A stretch of 64,000 nt of DNA from Tillus elongatus. Taxonomy: Eukaryota; Arthropoda; Insecta; Coleoptera; Cleridae. A model generated the notes under the pieces. The model saw only the letters and a list, made by a program, of their open reading frames with translations, was not told the origin of the DNA and searched no databases. The position numbers were made by a program, and so were the translations under genes. Where the stretch lies: NCBI GenBank assembly GCA_964006375.1, contig OZ023263.1, positions 136,644,063-136,708,062 on the forward strand. The letters run 5' to 3'. Each line of letters opens with the position of its first letter. Position 1 is the stretch's first letter. Shown one piece after another: positions 1 to 10,716 of the stretch.

Positions 1-1590
1 GAATATCCGAAAACTTCCACCACGCCAGATATAATAGAAAAACTACATTGTGTGGCAATGGAAGATCATCAGATGAAGTTTCAGACAAATTAGGCTCCTT
101 AAATGACAACAGTGTCCATATAATTTTAACATCTTGGGTGACTCGATTACTCACACCTATCAAAAAATTCTATTAGCGGACTATCACTCGTGGACTTTAG
201 ACAGACGCAAACCTTAAGATTTTTTTTCCATTTTGTCATAGTTGAGAAAATATGATCCACCACTTTATGTCAGAAGCCAAAAGCAGCTCAAACCATGGTT
301 TTTCCCCACCAAATAATGCGAAAAATGTTTTGTCTGCAGAGAAAGTTGACAGCTTTTAGAGCCAAATTACTTCCATTGTTTGTCTGGCAAAAAAGAAAAA
401 CAGTAAACGGTAAGTATTTTGCTAATTTACTGCAAAATCAAGAAAAAGAAGCTACCTCTGACAAAAAAATGTGTTCCATTAGGACGATGCGTTAGCACAC
501 ACGCCAGCAGTTGCTATGACTAAAATTCAAGAACTTGATTTTGAATTAGTGTCATTTCAATTAGTATGCAACATTTTGGCCAGATATAACTCTTAGCCAC
601 TTTTGCCTCTTTTCTAACCTTAAAACGTGCCTCGGGGATAATTGTGTTTCCGCTGTTATTATTATTTTGTTGTCTATAACCAACGATTTAATGGAAAGTC
701 ACCCAAGTAACCGAGACACCTGTTAACACCAATTTGGAACCCAACATTGGGGTTTAACTTGATGCTCAAATCTAGGTAGGCGCGACGTCTTTAGCTTGTA
801 TCGCCATATGTCAGAGGGATGAACTTATATGTTATAAAGGTATATTGGATCTTGCAATTCGTAGGAAAAGAAGATTTAGGCCCATCCTATCATTGTGCGG
901 TGTTGTCTTAAAACATATTTTTTTAAATTTTAGTGCCTGTGATCAGGTTGTCGTTATCATTAAACGCATCATTTTTTAAATATGACAATTGCGTGTTTGT
1001 GTAAGGTGCTATCTTTAGAGGGAAGTCCCGGACTTACATATACATTTTCACTGTCCTTAAGTGGTTGCCATTTCTATTTTCTTGCACCAGTGGCCTACAG
1101 AACAAAAAGCCGCGACGCTTAGTTAAAAAGAACGACACAGACGTTTGAGTCAGTGGCAGGTTTCTGTGTTCTGGTAAGCGAAGTGTTAGAGAGATGTTTG
1201 TTTATAAAAAAATATGTTACAATTATAATATGTATCGAAGGAACTGGAAATTGACTGAAAATGGAAATACATAATTAGCCATATAGCTACTCAATTGGTG
1301 TGTATAAGTAGTTTTTAACAAAATTAAGCTGGTTTAAATAAGGTTCAAAGACATTTTATGTAAGTAATATAAGCCACACAGTCTAATACGAGGAGGCATT
1401 AAAAAGTACTTAGCCTGCAATATAAAAGGAAATTAAACAAAATTGTATTTAGTCAATATAGTCTTCTCTAAGATTTGCACATTTAGCAGAAGGTCTATGA
1501 AGCAATTATAAACCCTATAGAAAATGTTTTCTCGTGGTCTCCAAACCACTTTTCAACGGCACACATGGCTTCGTTCTTGATCAAAAATTG
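1..1590. other. no recognisable gene
   Basis: AT-rich sequence with only short open frames. I see no protein family, RNA gene or clear repeat in it. It is probably old repeat-derived or intergenic DNA. Confidence 0.4.
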
Positions 1591-1599
1591 TTATTTTTA

Positions 1600-1750
1600 G
1601 TAAAATAGTGCATGAAAGATAAAGCCTCTGTGCCTCTAAGACATCATGAACTTGGTTGTTGTGTCACAAGATGGGTTTTTACTTCTTGAATGGTTGAAGA
1701 TGATATGTCTGCTTTTACAACGAACCGTTCGACAGGGTAATTTGACACTT
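1600..1750. repeat. LINE-related fragment
   Basis: This stretch shares 'aagacatcatgaacttg' and 'cgaaccgttcgaca' with 58,780-58,930, at similar spacing. The second copy adjoins a minus-strand non-LTR reverse transcriptase, so this is probably a short tail fragment of the same LINE family. Confidence 0.4.
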
Positions 1751-2037
1751 CAAATGTTTTTTGAGTTTTCGGGATAAATAATAATCTAATGACGTTGAAG
1801 CCGGATAATAGCGCAGGTGTTCAACCAAGTCAAAACTAATATAATCAATTGTTTGCAGTGCAATCAACTAGCTATAAACAGGGACGCTGTCTTGCAAATA
1901 AGAATACATATTTTCCCAGTTTTTCTCGGCGTTTTTTCTAGAATTTTCTCCCGTCATTTAATAAACTTACCATAAAACCTCACAAACTTGTCCCAACTTT
2001 TTCCCTAAATTGAAGCAATAAAATTGGCGGCCGACTT

Positions 2038-2274
2038 TTAGACACGGATTTTTTGGGCCGTGGAAAACCGAAATGTTCCAGTCTTTCGATTGCTCTTGGG
2101 TCTGTGAATCAAAGCGATAGTGACAAGGCGACCCAAAAAGTTAGAAGAATATTTTTTTAAACGATGGCACATTTCCTTTAACATTGTCAAACGAGCGTGC
2201 TTCTGATCAGAATTCGATCGTTTCGGAATCCATTTTGCCGCAAACGTTCTCATGATGAACAATGTCAAACACAC
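2038..2274 (-). pseudogene. mariner transposase fragment
   Basis: The 78-codon frame reads like the middle of a mariner (SETMAR-like) transposase: 'AAKWIP', then 'ARLTMLKEMCHR', 'NFLGRLVTI' and a 'KKIRV'-like end, matching the region before and around the first catalytic Asp. The expected 'DETW(I/V)HHY' segment is garbled ('ALIHRPKS'), so the first catalytic Asp is gone. The same subfamily recurs at 63,300-64,000 and near 51 kb. It cannot encode an active enzyme. Confidence 0.7.
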
Positions 2275-2309
2275 GTTCGTAGGAAATGTGGAATATTTTT
2301 GCTATATTT

Positions 2310-2440
2310 TTTGGTAAGTGAAAATTGGAACCTGTAATGGGCACTTTGGAAACTTTACCACAACAGTTTTTTCAGATCTGACGATGGTTTTGCTAACAAC
2401 GTTAGCGTCATCAGATGGCTGAATAACCTGGATCGTTTGG
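2310..2440. repeat. half copy of fold-back repeat family
   Basis: It contains 'gaaaattggaacctgtaatg' followed by 'gctaacaacgttagcgtcatc', the half-unit also seen at 60,640-60,750 and in the palindromic copies near 57.1 and 62.4 kb. A mutated inverted partner with 'gttagcaaaacgatcacc' lies at 2,700-2,850. Confidence 0.5.
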
Positions 2441-2520
2441 ATTTTTACTGTTATGGTAGACACCTTAGGAACCAGTGTTTCTTGTATGATACTAATTAAA
2501 ACTGGGTTACTAAATTTAAA

Positions 2521-2700
2521 ATGGGACGATCAAATGTTAACTATGAGAATCACCCTGGATGGCCAATAACTGCGACCACTGAAGAAAGCATTTATTCTGT
2601 TCAATAATTGATTGTTTGATGAGTCGTATAGGCTTTTGGCCTCTCAGCGCTGCGAGCCAAATGGGTCTTTTATCAATTTATTGAAATGATCTTAGAAAAC
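2521..2700 (+). pseudogene. possible mariner N-terminal relic
   Basis: Plus-strand reading gives segments such as 'HPGWPITATTEESIYSV' and 'MILEN', resembling the linker and second helix-turn-helix of mariner transposases. Several stops interrupt it. It is opposite in strand to the fragment at 2,038-2,274, so the region is a mosaic. Confidence 0.4.
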
Positions 2701-2869
2701 TGAGAAATTTGGTTGGAACGTATATTTTAGAAAACCCAATTCACCACAACACATTAACACAGCGTTAATGTGGTCAGAAGAACGAATAATCCAAATTATC
2801 CATCCAATTAAGGTTGTTAGCAAAACGATCACCAGGTCTGAAAATGTGTCTTTTTGGGCTTATATAAAG

Positions 2870-4320
2870 TAATAAGTTAAAAACACTGATAAAATAATAC
2901 TACCTGTTATGAAACTTTACTAACCAAATAATCGTAATAATTTAAAACATACCGTGAAATAACGCTTTGACCGAAGAATGAGATTGACGATAAAAATGTT
3001 GATTTTGATTTTATTTATTATAAAATTTAGTAGCCCTGCCAACGATGTGTCATTTCACTCCATTTGCTATTTGAAAATTTGAAGAAGGTAGCTACACAAT
3101 TTAGGGGGTGAAGTAGCAGCTTTGACATTCACGCGAAAATGTGTCTCGAAAACAAAATCGATTATACGAACGTTTCTGTATTTGTTTTATTCTAGGAGAT
3201 AACTTTAATGGGCCACATTAAGGTAAGGATTTTGTGAAGCGGAAATTTCAAACTAGGTTCATAACTCAAGAAGTTGTAAATAACGCACCACTTATGGGCG
3301 AACGAAATGGGTACTTTTCAATCGCCTGTTACAATATTTAAATGGAATGTCTAAACTATGAATTCACCAATACGATAATCGATGGAGATTTTACTATCAT
3401 TTGGGATAAGAATGTCACCATGAACCAGCTTTTTTAATGAAAAAATGTGGAAATAATCGAACTTTGCATTTTATAAAATTCGTAGATCTTAGTATAACTC
3501 ATCACGTTGCGCTTGCTTATTTATGTGCTGTCGATTTGACATGCAAGGTCGTTGCTTCGAAGGCGGCAAGATTGGCAGCGCTGCCAAATGTCAAGAAATG
3601 GCTCGAAGAAAGTATATAATGAGGTTTTTTTGATTAGGAACTCTAGTTTTTTTCACAATACAGGAGATCACTTCCAGGCATATGGACTTAACAAAGAAGT
3701 GGTAATGTGATAACAAAAAAAAGAATCCTTTCACGGGTAAGTTAATATGTAATAATCAATATGAAGGTTAAAAACCCCTTTAAGCAAAGTTATTTGAAAT
3801 TTTGAAATATGTTTAATGCAAAGTTTTTGTTGCCGCTTCTTAAGACAATGTTTTAGAGGGTAGGTTTTTATACATTTGTTAGCTGATAGGTTTTATCAAT
3901 GGTAAATTCTTTGTCAGTTTCGATGCCCAGAATTCAAGCTATTTTCACCAGCAAACAGAAAACACACAAACGATTAATATAAACTAAACAGTACGCAACT
4001 ACATACGATTCACGAAGACAAAGCCATGCAACGTGCAATTTTTGTAGGTTAAATGATATTCATGATGTTGGAATGTCAACGTAATGGTAATAAATTCAAA
4101 CTATGAACAGAGGGAAAAAAGATTCCTAACCTTACTAATGTGCTCCATTATTCGAAAGCCCGCTTGTATAGTTTTAAGTGGGCCAACCCCACACTGATTA
4201 CCTTTTACAAGAATTTTTAATGCTTAAGAATAATGTATTTTATAGCAGTATAATATTTCTTTAAGTAATATGCCTTACATTAAATATGTAACACAGGAGT
4301 AGGTAGATAATATAAATAAA
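2870..4320. other. no recognisable gene
   Basis: AT-rich, short open frames only. I see no convincing coding or RNA feature. Confidence 0.35.
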
Positions 4321-4323
4321 GTC

Positions 4324-4433
4324 TGGATGCAGCAAGTACATTATGGTAGTGAATTTTCATAGAAATGACCTGACTTGCCAAATTTTATCAAAATGGACCC
4401 ATTATTTTTGGAGTTACCGGTGTGATACACACA

Positions 4434-4436
<3 letters not shown>
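4324..4436 (+). repeat. MITE-like family (R1) fragment
   Basis: It starts 'gatgcagcaagtacattatggtagtg' and ends 'gtgtgatacacacac' at an (AT)n array. The same start and the same path into (AT)n are seen in the complete copy at 20,800-21,605. It appears cut off by the neighbouring array and transposon. Confidence 0.6.

Positions 4437-4509
<73 letters not shown>
4437..4509. repeat. (AT)n microsatellite
   Basis: About 72 bp of pure AT dinucleotide. It abuts the left end of the inverted-repeat transposon. Confidence 0.97.
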
Positions 4510-4513
<4 letters not shown>

Positions 4514-4920
4514 CAGGGTTGTCCAATAAGCGCGCGTCGGTCCATAGTTAGTAAACCGTTGTACTTGATAAAAACTTTCTCAATAATCAACCTTATAACG
4601 TGTGATCTTTACTACAACCCAAAATTACTTTTAAGTATACAGGGTGAACATAAAGAGTAAAAACAACAATTATATTTTTCTTAAATCGAATACTATAGTT
4701 TTTTATGTGGTAGATGAAGCTTCTGTAGGTTCTATATTTAACTAAAAATTTGTAAGAATATCAAATGTAGTGTTGCCGAGTTATTCTTTCTTTTTAAAAA
4801 ATTAATTTAAAAAAATACTTTCTTAAGACTGTTATATCTTTGCCACTGTTCGTTAGTTACCCTGAAAAATTTACGTGCAGTCTAATATTGGCCTAGTTCA
4901 TCCTGAACTGTCTTTACATT
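4514..4920. repeat. left long terminal inverted repeat
   Basis: Pairs with 6,066-6,447. Shared landmarks in order are 'aagcgcgcgtcggtcca', the 'gtgtgatctt' region, 'aagtatacagggtg', 'gaagcttctgtaggttctata', the Leu-rich AT segment and 'ggcctagttcatcctgaact'. Confidence 0.8.
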
Positions 4921-5736
4921 TGGACTCCAATGCTGAAATGAGCAGGCGCCCCATCTAACTGGAACCACATCCTTCTCAATAGATGTAGTGGTTTGTTTTC
5001 CAGCAGATTATCAAGATCTTCGTTTAAAAAATTTTGAAAAACATTTCCATTAAGGCGCCCATCAAAAAAATGTAGCCCTATTACGTGGTCTCCAATTATT
5101 CCTCCCCATACATTTACACTCCACATATGTTGCTGGTCAACAGTTCTCACAAAATGTGAATTGGCATCAGCATAAGAGTGTACATTATGCCTGTTTACAT
5201 CACCATTGTTTTGGAATGTCGCCTCATCATAGTGAACAGTAGAGTATTCCAAAATCGTTCCTCTTCTCCAATTCGAACAAGACCCCAATTACAGAAATGT
5301 ATCCTATTTTCGAAGTCTTGCCTATTAAGTATTTGAGTGAGTTGCATACGATATGGATGGAACCTATTCATACTTAGCATTCTTTTTACAGAAGTTTGAC
5401 CTAAGATCAACATATCACTTATGTCTGCTGTACTTCCATGTGGGTCTTCAACAACGGATGCGACAACATTAAATTCATTATCATCGTTTAGCACTGGCTC
5501 ATTCATTCATGCTTCTCGTACTTAACTGTCGCCGTCTGGTCAAATCTATTCCCTAGTCTTTGAAATGATCTTGCATCTGGATACTTTCTTTCAGGAAATC
5601 TCTCAGCGTACACTCTGGATGCCAGAAGACAATTATTTAAGCCTTCTCCAAGGACATAAATCATTCCCTTTAATTCTTCAAACGTGTACTTAATTTTTAT
5701 TACAAAATAGTCCTTATTAAAAAATATAGTATGCAC
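4914..5736 (-). pseudogene. Tc1/mariner-like DDE transposase, broken
   Basis: Three overlapping minus-strand frames together make a transposase. 5,503-5,736 gives the N-terminal helix-turn-helix of the DUF4817 type, with a pattern like 'A..vYaERFPERKYPDARSF.RL'. 5,195-5,506 gives the second helix-turn-helix and linker. 4,914-5,288 gives the catalytic core with 'HYDEATF' (first Asp) and 'QLDGAPAHF' (second Asp). The third acidic residue and the usual 'RWIGR..P..WP.RSPDLTPLDF' tail are missing because the frame runs straight into the inverted repeat. At least two frameshifts are present. The same family is seen at 39.9-42.3 kb. Confidence 0.75.
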
Positions 5737-6065
5737 AAGATGTCACCAAATGTCACAATATTGTGCAAATAATTAGTTACATTGTCATGTCAACGAGTAG
5801 TAATTGCTTAAATTCCTTGTGCCGTGCCGCCTGTGATTTTTCTCATTTTCTATGTAAATTTTTGGAAAAAGCTTAATATCTCAGACGTAGGTTGAGATAG
5901 ATACGGCAAACATTATATTTTCTGAATGAGCACACTTTAAGATTTTTAACTGCAAAATTATATATATAGGGTGTTGTATTTAAGAAATTCAATTAAAATG
6001 AAGGTGAATGTAGGGATGTTTGAAGAGAAATTTTGAACACCCTGTATGAACGAATCCAAATGACA

Positions 6066-6444
6066 GTTCAGGATGAACTAGGCCAATATTAGATTGCAAG
6101 TAAATTTTTCAGGGTAACTAACCAACAGTGGGAGAGATATAACAGTCTGAAGAAAGTAGGTTTTGTTTAAATTTTTTAAGAAAAATTAATACTCGGCAAC
6201 ACTGCATTTGACAATCTTACAAATGTTTAGTTTAATATAGAACCTACAGAAGCTTCATATACCACATAAAAACTATAGTATTCCATTTAAGAAAAATATC
6301 ATTTTTGGTATTACTCTTTTTTTGTACACCCTGTATACTTAAAAATAATTTTGGGTTGTAGCAAAGATCACACGTCATAAGTTTCATTGAGAAATTTTGT
6401 ATCAAGTACAACGAACAATGGACCGACGCGCGCTTTTTGGACAA

Positions 6445-6447
<3 letters not shown>
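6066..6447. repeat. right long terminal inverted repeat
   Basis: Inverted partner of 4,514-4,920. It ends 'tggaccgacgcgcgctttttggacaactct'-like sequence immediately before an (AT)n array. Confidence 0.8.

Positions 6448-6523
<76 letters not shown>
6448..6523. repeat. (AT)n microsatellite
   Basis: About 75 bp of pure AT between the DNA transposon and the copia 3' LTR. The copia element has (AT)n on both sides (also 13,595-13,686), so it probably landed inside an array. Confidence 0.97.
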
Positions 6524-6526
<3 letters not shown>

Positions 6527-6538
6527 TTATAAATAAAT

Positions 6539-6682
6539 ATAAAATTATCGCCGGTATAGAAAATGAAACGCTCTGTTCGATGCTTCGACATCAACAAACT
6601 TTATTCTTATTGAACTACAACAGTGTTACCAACATTGTTTAGAGGGAGCAAAATTTTAAATATTCGCTATTAATTTTTAACA
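6539..6682 (-). repeat. copia 3' LTR
   Basis: About 144 bp, closely matching 13,449-13,595. The outer end 'taatttttaaca' is intact. The opposite end has lost the 'tgttaa' and runs into an AT-rich stretch at about 6,539. Confidence 0.88.
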
Positions 6683-6695
6683 CACCCACTTTGAG
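6683..6695 (-). other. copia polypurine tract
   Basis: On the minus strand 'ctcaaagtgggtg' lies immediately upstream of the 3' LTR start 'TGTTAAAAATTA'. This is the expected position of the plus-strand DNA primer. Confidence 0.7.
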
Positions 6696-6716
6696 AATAT
6701 TTAAAAAATAAATTCA

Positions 6717-7652
6717 TTATGCTAAACGTAAACACTTAACAAACTTATCATGCTTAACGCTAGTTAAACCTTTAGTAAACATATCAGCTGGCATCTCTGA
6801 AGTAGGTAAGTATTTTAAGACAATCTGATTTTTAGCAATAATTTCTCTTATATAATGGTGCCTTATGTCTATATGTTTACTACGCTTGTGATACATATGA
6901 TTATATGACAGTTTCTGCGCTCCCATATTATCATTATAAACTACTACAGGTTTATCAACACCTATTAGATGTTGCAATATATTTTTTAAGTATATGGCCT
7001 CTTTAGCAGCCTCTGTGATTGCCATATACTCAGCTTCTGTGCTTGATAAGGCAACAGATATCTGCTTCCGACTTTCCCAAGAAATAGGACCATTTGACAG
7101 TAAGAAGCAAAAACCTGTGTAAGATTTCCTGTCCACATTGTCACTACCCCAATCCGAATCAACAAAACCTTTCAATTCAGTATCATTTTTTGAAAATTTT
7201 ATTGAATAATCTGCAGGGCCCTTTAAATATCTCAAAATACGTTTGGCACACATCCAATGACTTTTGTCATAATTATTATTGAACTGACTTAAGTAACTTA
7301 AACTATAACTAATATCAGGTCTTGTTAATACTGATAAATACATTAGACTTCCTATTAAAGTCTGGTAGGGATACTTAGTTTTATTCTCTTCGGTCAAAAC
7401 TACTTTTTCTAAACTAACTTTTGCCTCCATTGGCGTACATACAGCTTTAGCATCTTTCATGTTAAACTTATTTAACAATTTTAATATATAATCTTTCTGA
7501 TTTAAAACAATATTTTTGTCCTTATCAATATTAACTGTCATGCCTAAGCACTCCGTAATTTTGCCCAAATCCTTAATTTTAAATCTAGACTTCAACTCTT
7601 TTTTAAAAAAAATCTGTTTCTTTGATACTATTTGAAAATAAGAAAAAATCAT
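6717..7652 (-). pseudogene. copia pol 3' part (RT end and RNase H)
   Basis: 311 codons holding the last part of the reverse transcriptase and a complete RNase H. Visible are the copia-type 'FVDSDWGSD', 'KSYTGFCFLL', 'LSSTEAEYMA' and 'YNDNMGAQKL', which supply the acidic residues of RNase H. The C-terminal 'HIDIRHHYIRE' and 'PADMFTKGL' are typical of the family. The frame overlaps the upstream gag-pol frame at 7,603-7,652 near homopolymer runs (8 A and 6 T), where a one-base slip separates them. No stop breaks the rest of the frame. Confidence 0.92.
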
Positions 7653-10339
7653 CTACAAACAACGCTACAAGAGTAAATACATTTTTAGATCTTTTACTAT
7701 AAATGCAAGGCTCATAAGCTGATTGCACATAACCTAGCTCTAGTAAAACATCATGTACCTTTTTATTCCAAGCTCGTGACGACTGTTTCAGCCCATAAAT
7801 GGCTTTCTTTAACTTTAAAACTTTATTTTGATTCACATTCATACCTTCAGGCATTTGCATATATAAACATTCTTTTAAATCTCCATTTAAGAAAGCAGTC
7901 TGCACGTCTAGGTGATATATATCTAACCCTAATTTAACAGCTAATGCAAATAACAGTCTCAAATTAGAAAATCTTATGACTGGTGCAAAAGTCTCATCGT
8001 AGTCTATACCTGGTTGTTGAACAAAACCTTTTGCCACTAGTCTCGCACGATACCTAATTTCACCTTCACAACTCACCTTTCTCTTAAGCACCCACTTACA
8101 TGGCACTATCGTTGACAAATCATTAGGTAGGTCCACTAGTTCCCAGGCGTCGTTTTCTCTTAAGCTTTCCAACTCTTCTTTTATAGCTTGCCTCCACATC
8201 TCGGCATCTGGCCTGGAGAGAGCTTCTTTCAACGTAACAGGATCACTTTTAACTTCACGAGTATCTTTGCACATCATATAAGTCACAAAATCTTCATAAC
8301 CTTTCGGTTTTTTTTCCCTGTCAGATTTTCTTATAGTTCCTGAAGTTGACACTAATTCTGTAGGTGTGTAATCACTATCTTCTTCTTCTTCTCTGGAATA
8401 TTCACTTCCTGAATCACTTTCAGAATTTGTTTCAGAAGTTACCTCAGTTTCAACACTCACTGAATCTTCAATTTCTAACAATTCATTATTATTTTCTTCT
8501 ATAACAATTTCTAAACTCTTTTTTAAGTTATCATTACTACTTGTTCCTTCCACAACTATCACATCTCTACATATTTTAACTTCATGCTTTTCATAATCAT
8601 ATAATCTATAGCCTTTTGTTTGTTCTTCGTATCCCACAAAAATAACTTCTTTTGACTTTTTATCCCATTTGTGTCTTAAATTTTTAGGTACGTGCATCAT
8701 TGCATGACTGCCAAAAATTCTCAAATGCTTCAAGTTTGGCCTTTTTCCATTCCATACCTCAAACGGTGTCTTGTCAATGCCCGAAGCAATTGATCGATTT
8801 CTCAGGTACATCGCACAATGCACAGCTTCTGCCCAAAATTTAATTTCTAGATTTGCATCATATAGCATACATCTCGCTTTCTCTACTAACGTTCGGTTTA
8901 GTCTCTCCGACATACCATTCTGTTCAGGTGTATAACTGTTAGTAGTCTGATGTATTATACCATTTGACTTCAAATAATTTTCAAATTTATTTGAACAAAT
9001 TTGTCCACCATTATCTGATCGTAAAAACTTAATCGACATATTCTTATGTTTTTCCACCATTGCCTTAAAATTTTTAAAACACCCAAATGCTTCATCCTTA
9101 CTTTTTAGAAAATAAACAAAGCCCATTCGACTAAAATCATCTTCGAATGTTAAAATGGACCCTCCTAGTGACTGTGTTTGCATTGGTCCACATATATCAG
9201 TGTGAATAATTTCTAACAATGATAAGGCCCTTGTACCAGTGTTTTTAAATGGCAATTTTGTTTGCTTACCTTCGCAACATGTAATACAATTTTTTAAATC
9301 AAACTGTCTTTGTCCTTGACATTCCATTCCTTCGACTGCTCCATTTACCATCTTGTTCAGGTACGCTGTATTTATATGCCCCAACCTTCTGTGCCACGTC
9401 TGCCCCGTGACCAGAGCTACTGCAGGTGCTGCTACAGGAGAAACTTCCTCATGTATATTTAACTTATACACACCTTCTTGCAGATTAGCTGTCGCAAGGA
9501 GTTCATTATCTCGATTGAAAATCTTGCAAATCTGGTCACCAAATATCACAGAATTTCCATTTTCAATAATTCGGCTTACAGATAATAAATTGGTTGTTAG
9601 TCCCGGCACACACATGACATCTGTTACGGTAATATCCAAACACTGACTATCCACTAACGTTTTTAGTGCTACATCACCTGTACATTTAACTGCAAGTTTT
9701 TCTTTATGCGCTACCATGATCTCAGGAAATTTCGGATGATTCTTATTCTTCACCCAATCTTCATTTGTAGTGAAATGACAACTAGCCCCGGAGTCTACGT
9801 ACCAATCTTTACTACTGAACACCACATTAAACAAATGTTTGTTTTTTGATGACGCGGCATTGCCACCACTAGCTAATTGTTTTAGTTTTGGACACTGACT
9901 TCGAAAATGCCCCTTTTCTTTGCAATTCCAGCAAGTTACATTTTCTTTTAAATTCGAATTTGCTTCATGTCCATTTTTGTTGAATTTGTCAGTTTGCGGA
10001 TGCGCCATTCGTGTCCTCCTGTGTCGATAACTTGAACTTGAATTACTACCAGCAGCAAACGCCATCCCACTGCCAGTATCTGTACTATCCATATCTAGAA
10101 GCTTCGACTTAATGGAGTCAACTGTCACTTTCTGCCCGCTATTATCAATAGCCATCACCATCGGTTGATATTTTTCAGTTAAACCGGCTAACATGATAGA
10201 ACCTAAAAGTTCATCTCCGATATCTAAACCCGTACCACTTAACTTTTGTCCAGTATCAGCTATTCGATTAACATATTCCGTCATAGAGTCACATTCATCA
10301 AGACGTGTTGAAATTAACTTTCGCAGCAAACTTATTTTA
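7603..10339 (-). pseudogene. copia gag-pol, main frame
   Basis: About 900 codons in copia order. Gag ends with a CCHC knuckle 'CWNCKEKGHFRSQCP'. Protease has 'WYVDSGASCHF'. Integrase has an N-terminal 'WHRRLGH...CITCCEGK' zinc-binding segment, then 'IHTDICGP', 'RSDNGGQ' and 'PEQNGMSERLNRTL' as the D, D and E of the catalytic triad. Reverse transcriptase has 'HLDVQTAFLNGDL' and 'LFVDDFF', the YVDD box with Phe for Tyr. The frame then shifts just after this box into 6,717-7,652. The first 7 codons of the open frame beyond 10,343 are read from the inserted LTR and are not native. Confidence 0.93.
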
Positions 10340-10343
10340 CGCG
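10340..10343. other. target site duplication, copy 1 (CGCG)
   Basis: CGCG flanks the provirus here and at 13,078-13,081. The empty site in copia gag was part of ACGCGT, an alternating purine-pyrimidine palindrome. Errantiviruses are known to favour such targets and make 4-bp duplications. Confidence 0.93.
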
Positions 10344-10685
10344 ACTTAGAGTTGTACTTCAATTGAACTTCATAAAGTTAAATTTATTTACTTGAAGTTA
10401 CAGTACAACGATATATATATTAAATTTTAAATAATATAAAAATTACAATAAAATACATATGAGTAATCTAATACCATTAAGGCTGGATGGCAAAGACTAA
10501 CTGTTGAATATTAATGTTCGACATATATTTATAGACTATTAATTGCTGATCAATTTCCCCTCGGTAATGTCGCTGCACTTCAACCGGACGCTGAGTCGAC
10601 GGAAAAGCCGGTGTAGCGCAACGTACCCATATGTGCTGACAGTAGCCTTGGTGTGTGTAGTATACCGGGTGGTGCAACCATAACT
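10344..10685 (-). repeat. provirus 3' LTR
   Basis: 342 bp, starting AGTTATGG and ending CTCTAAGT on the minus strand. I see no difference from 12,736-13,077. A TATAAATA motif lies near 10,526-10,533 and AATAAA near 10,383-10,388 on the minus strand. Confidence 0.96.
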
Positions 10686-10700
10686 CCTCCGGGGCCAGAT
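10686..10700 (-). other. possible polypurine tract of the provirus
   Basis: Minus-strand 'ggccccggagg' immediately precedes the 3' LTR, only 31 bp after the env stop. It is purine-rich only in part, so the exact primer is uncertain. Confidence 0.4.
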
Positions 10701-10716
10701 AGAAAATTTAGGGAAG

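Larger units (their letters stand above)
4514..6447 (-). mobile_element. Tc1/mariner-superfamily DNA transposon, defective
   Basis: The element is bounded by inverted ends that read 'gttgtccaa' then 'aagcgcgcgtcggtcca' on both sides. It contains a broken DDE transposase on the minus strand. The arms are about 400 bp long and imperfect. Both ends abut (AT)n arrays, as expected of a family that inserts at TA, although array expansion hides the exact target duplication. It is non-autonomous because the transposase lacks its C-terminal part and is frameshifted. Confidence 0.75.

Noticed and set aside
295..495. 66-codon frame near the left edge
   Set aside because: No family resemblance, AT-rich codon use and no supporting context.
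4341..4660. Open frames of Tyr-Ile repeats on both strands across AT arrays (here and at every other array)
   Set aside because: They are translations of (AT)n and have no protein logic.
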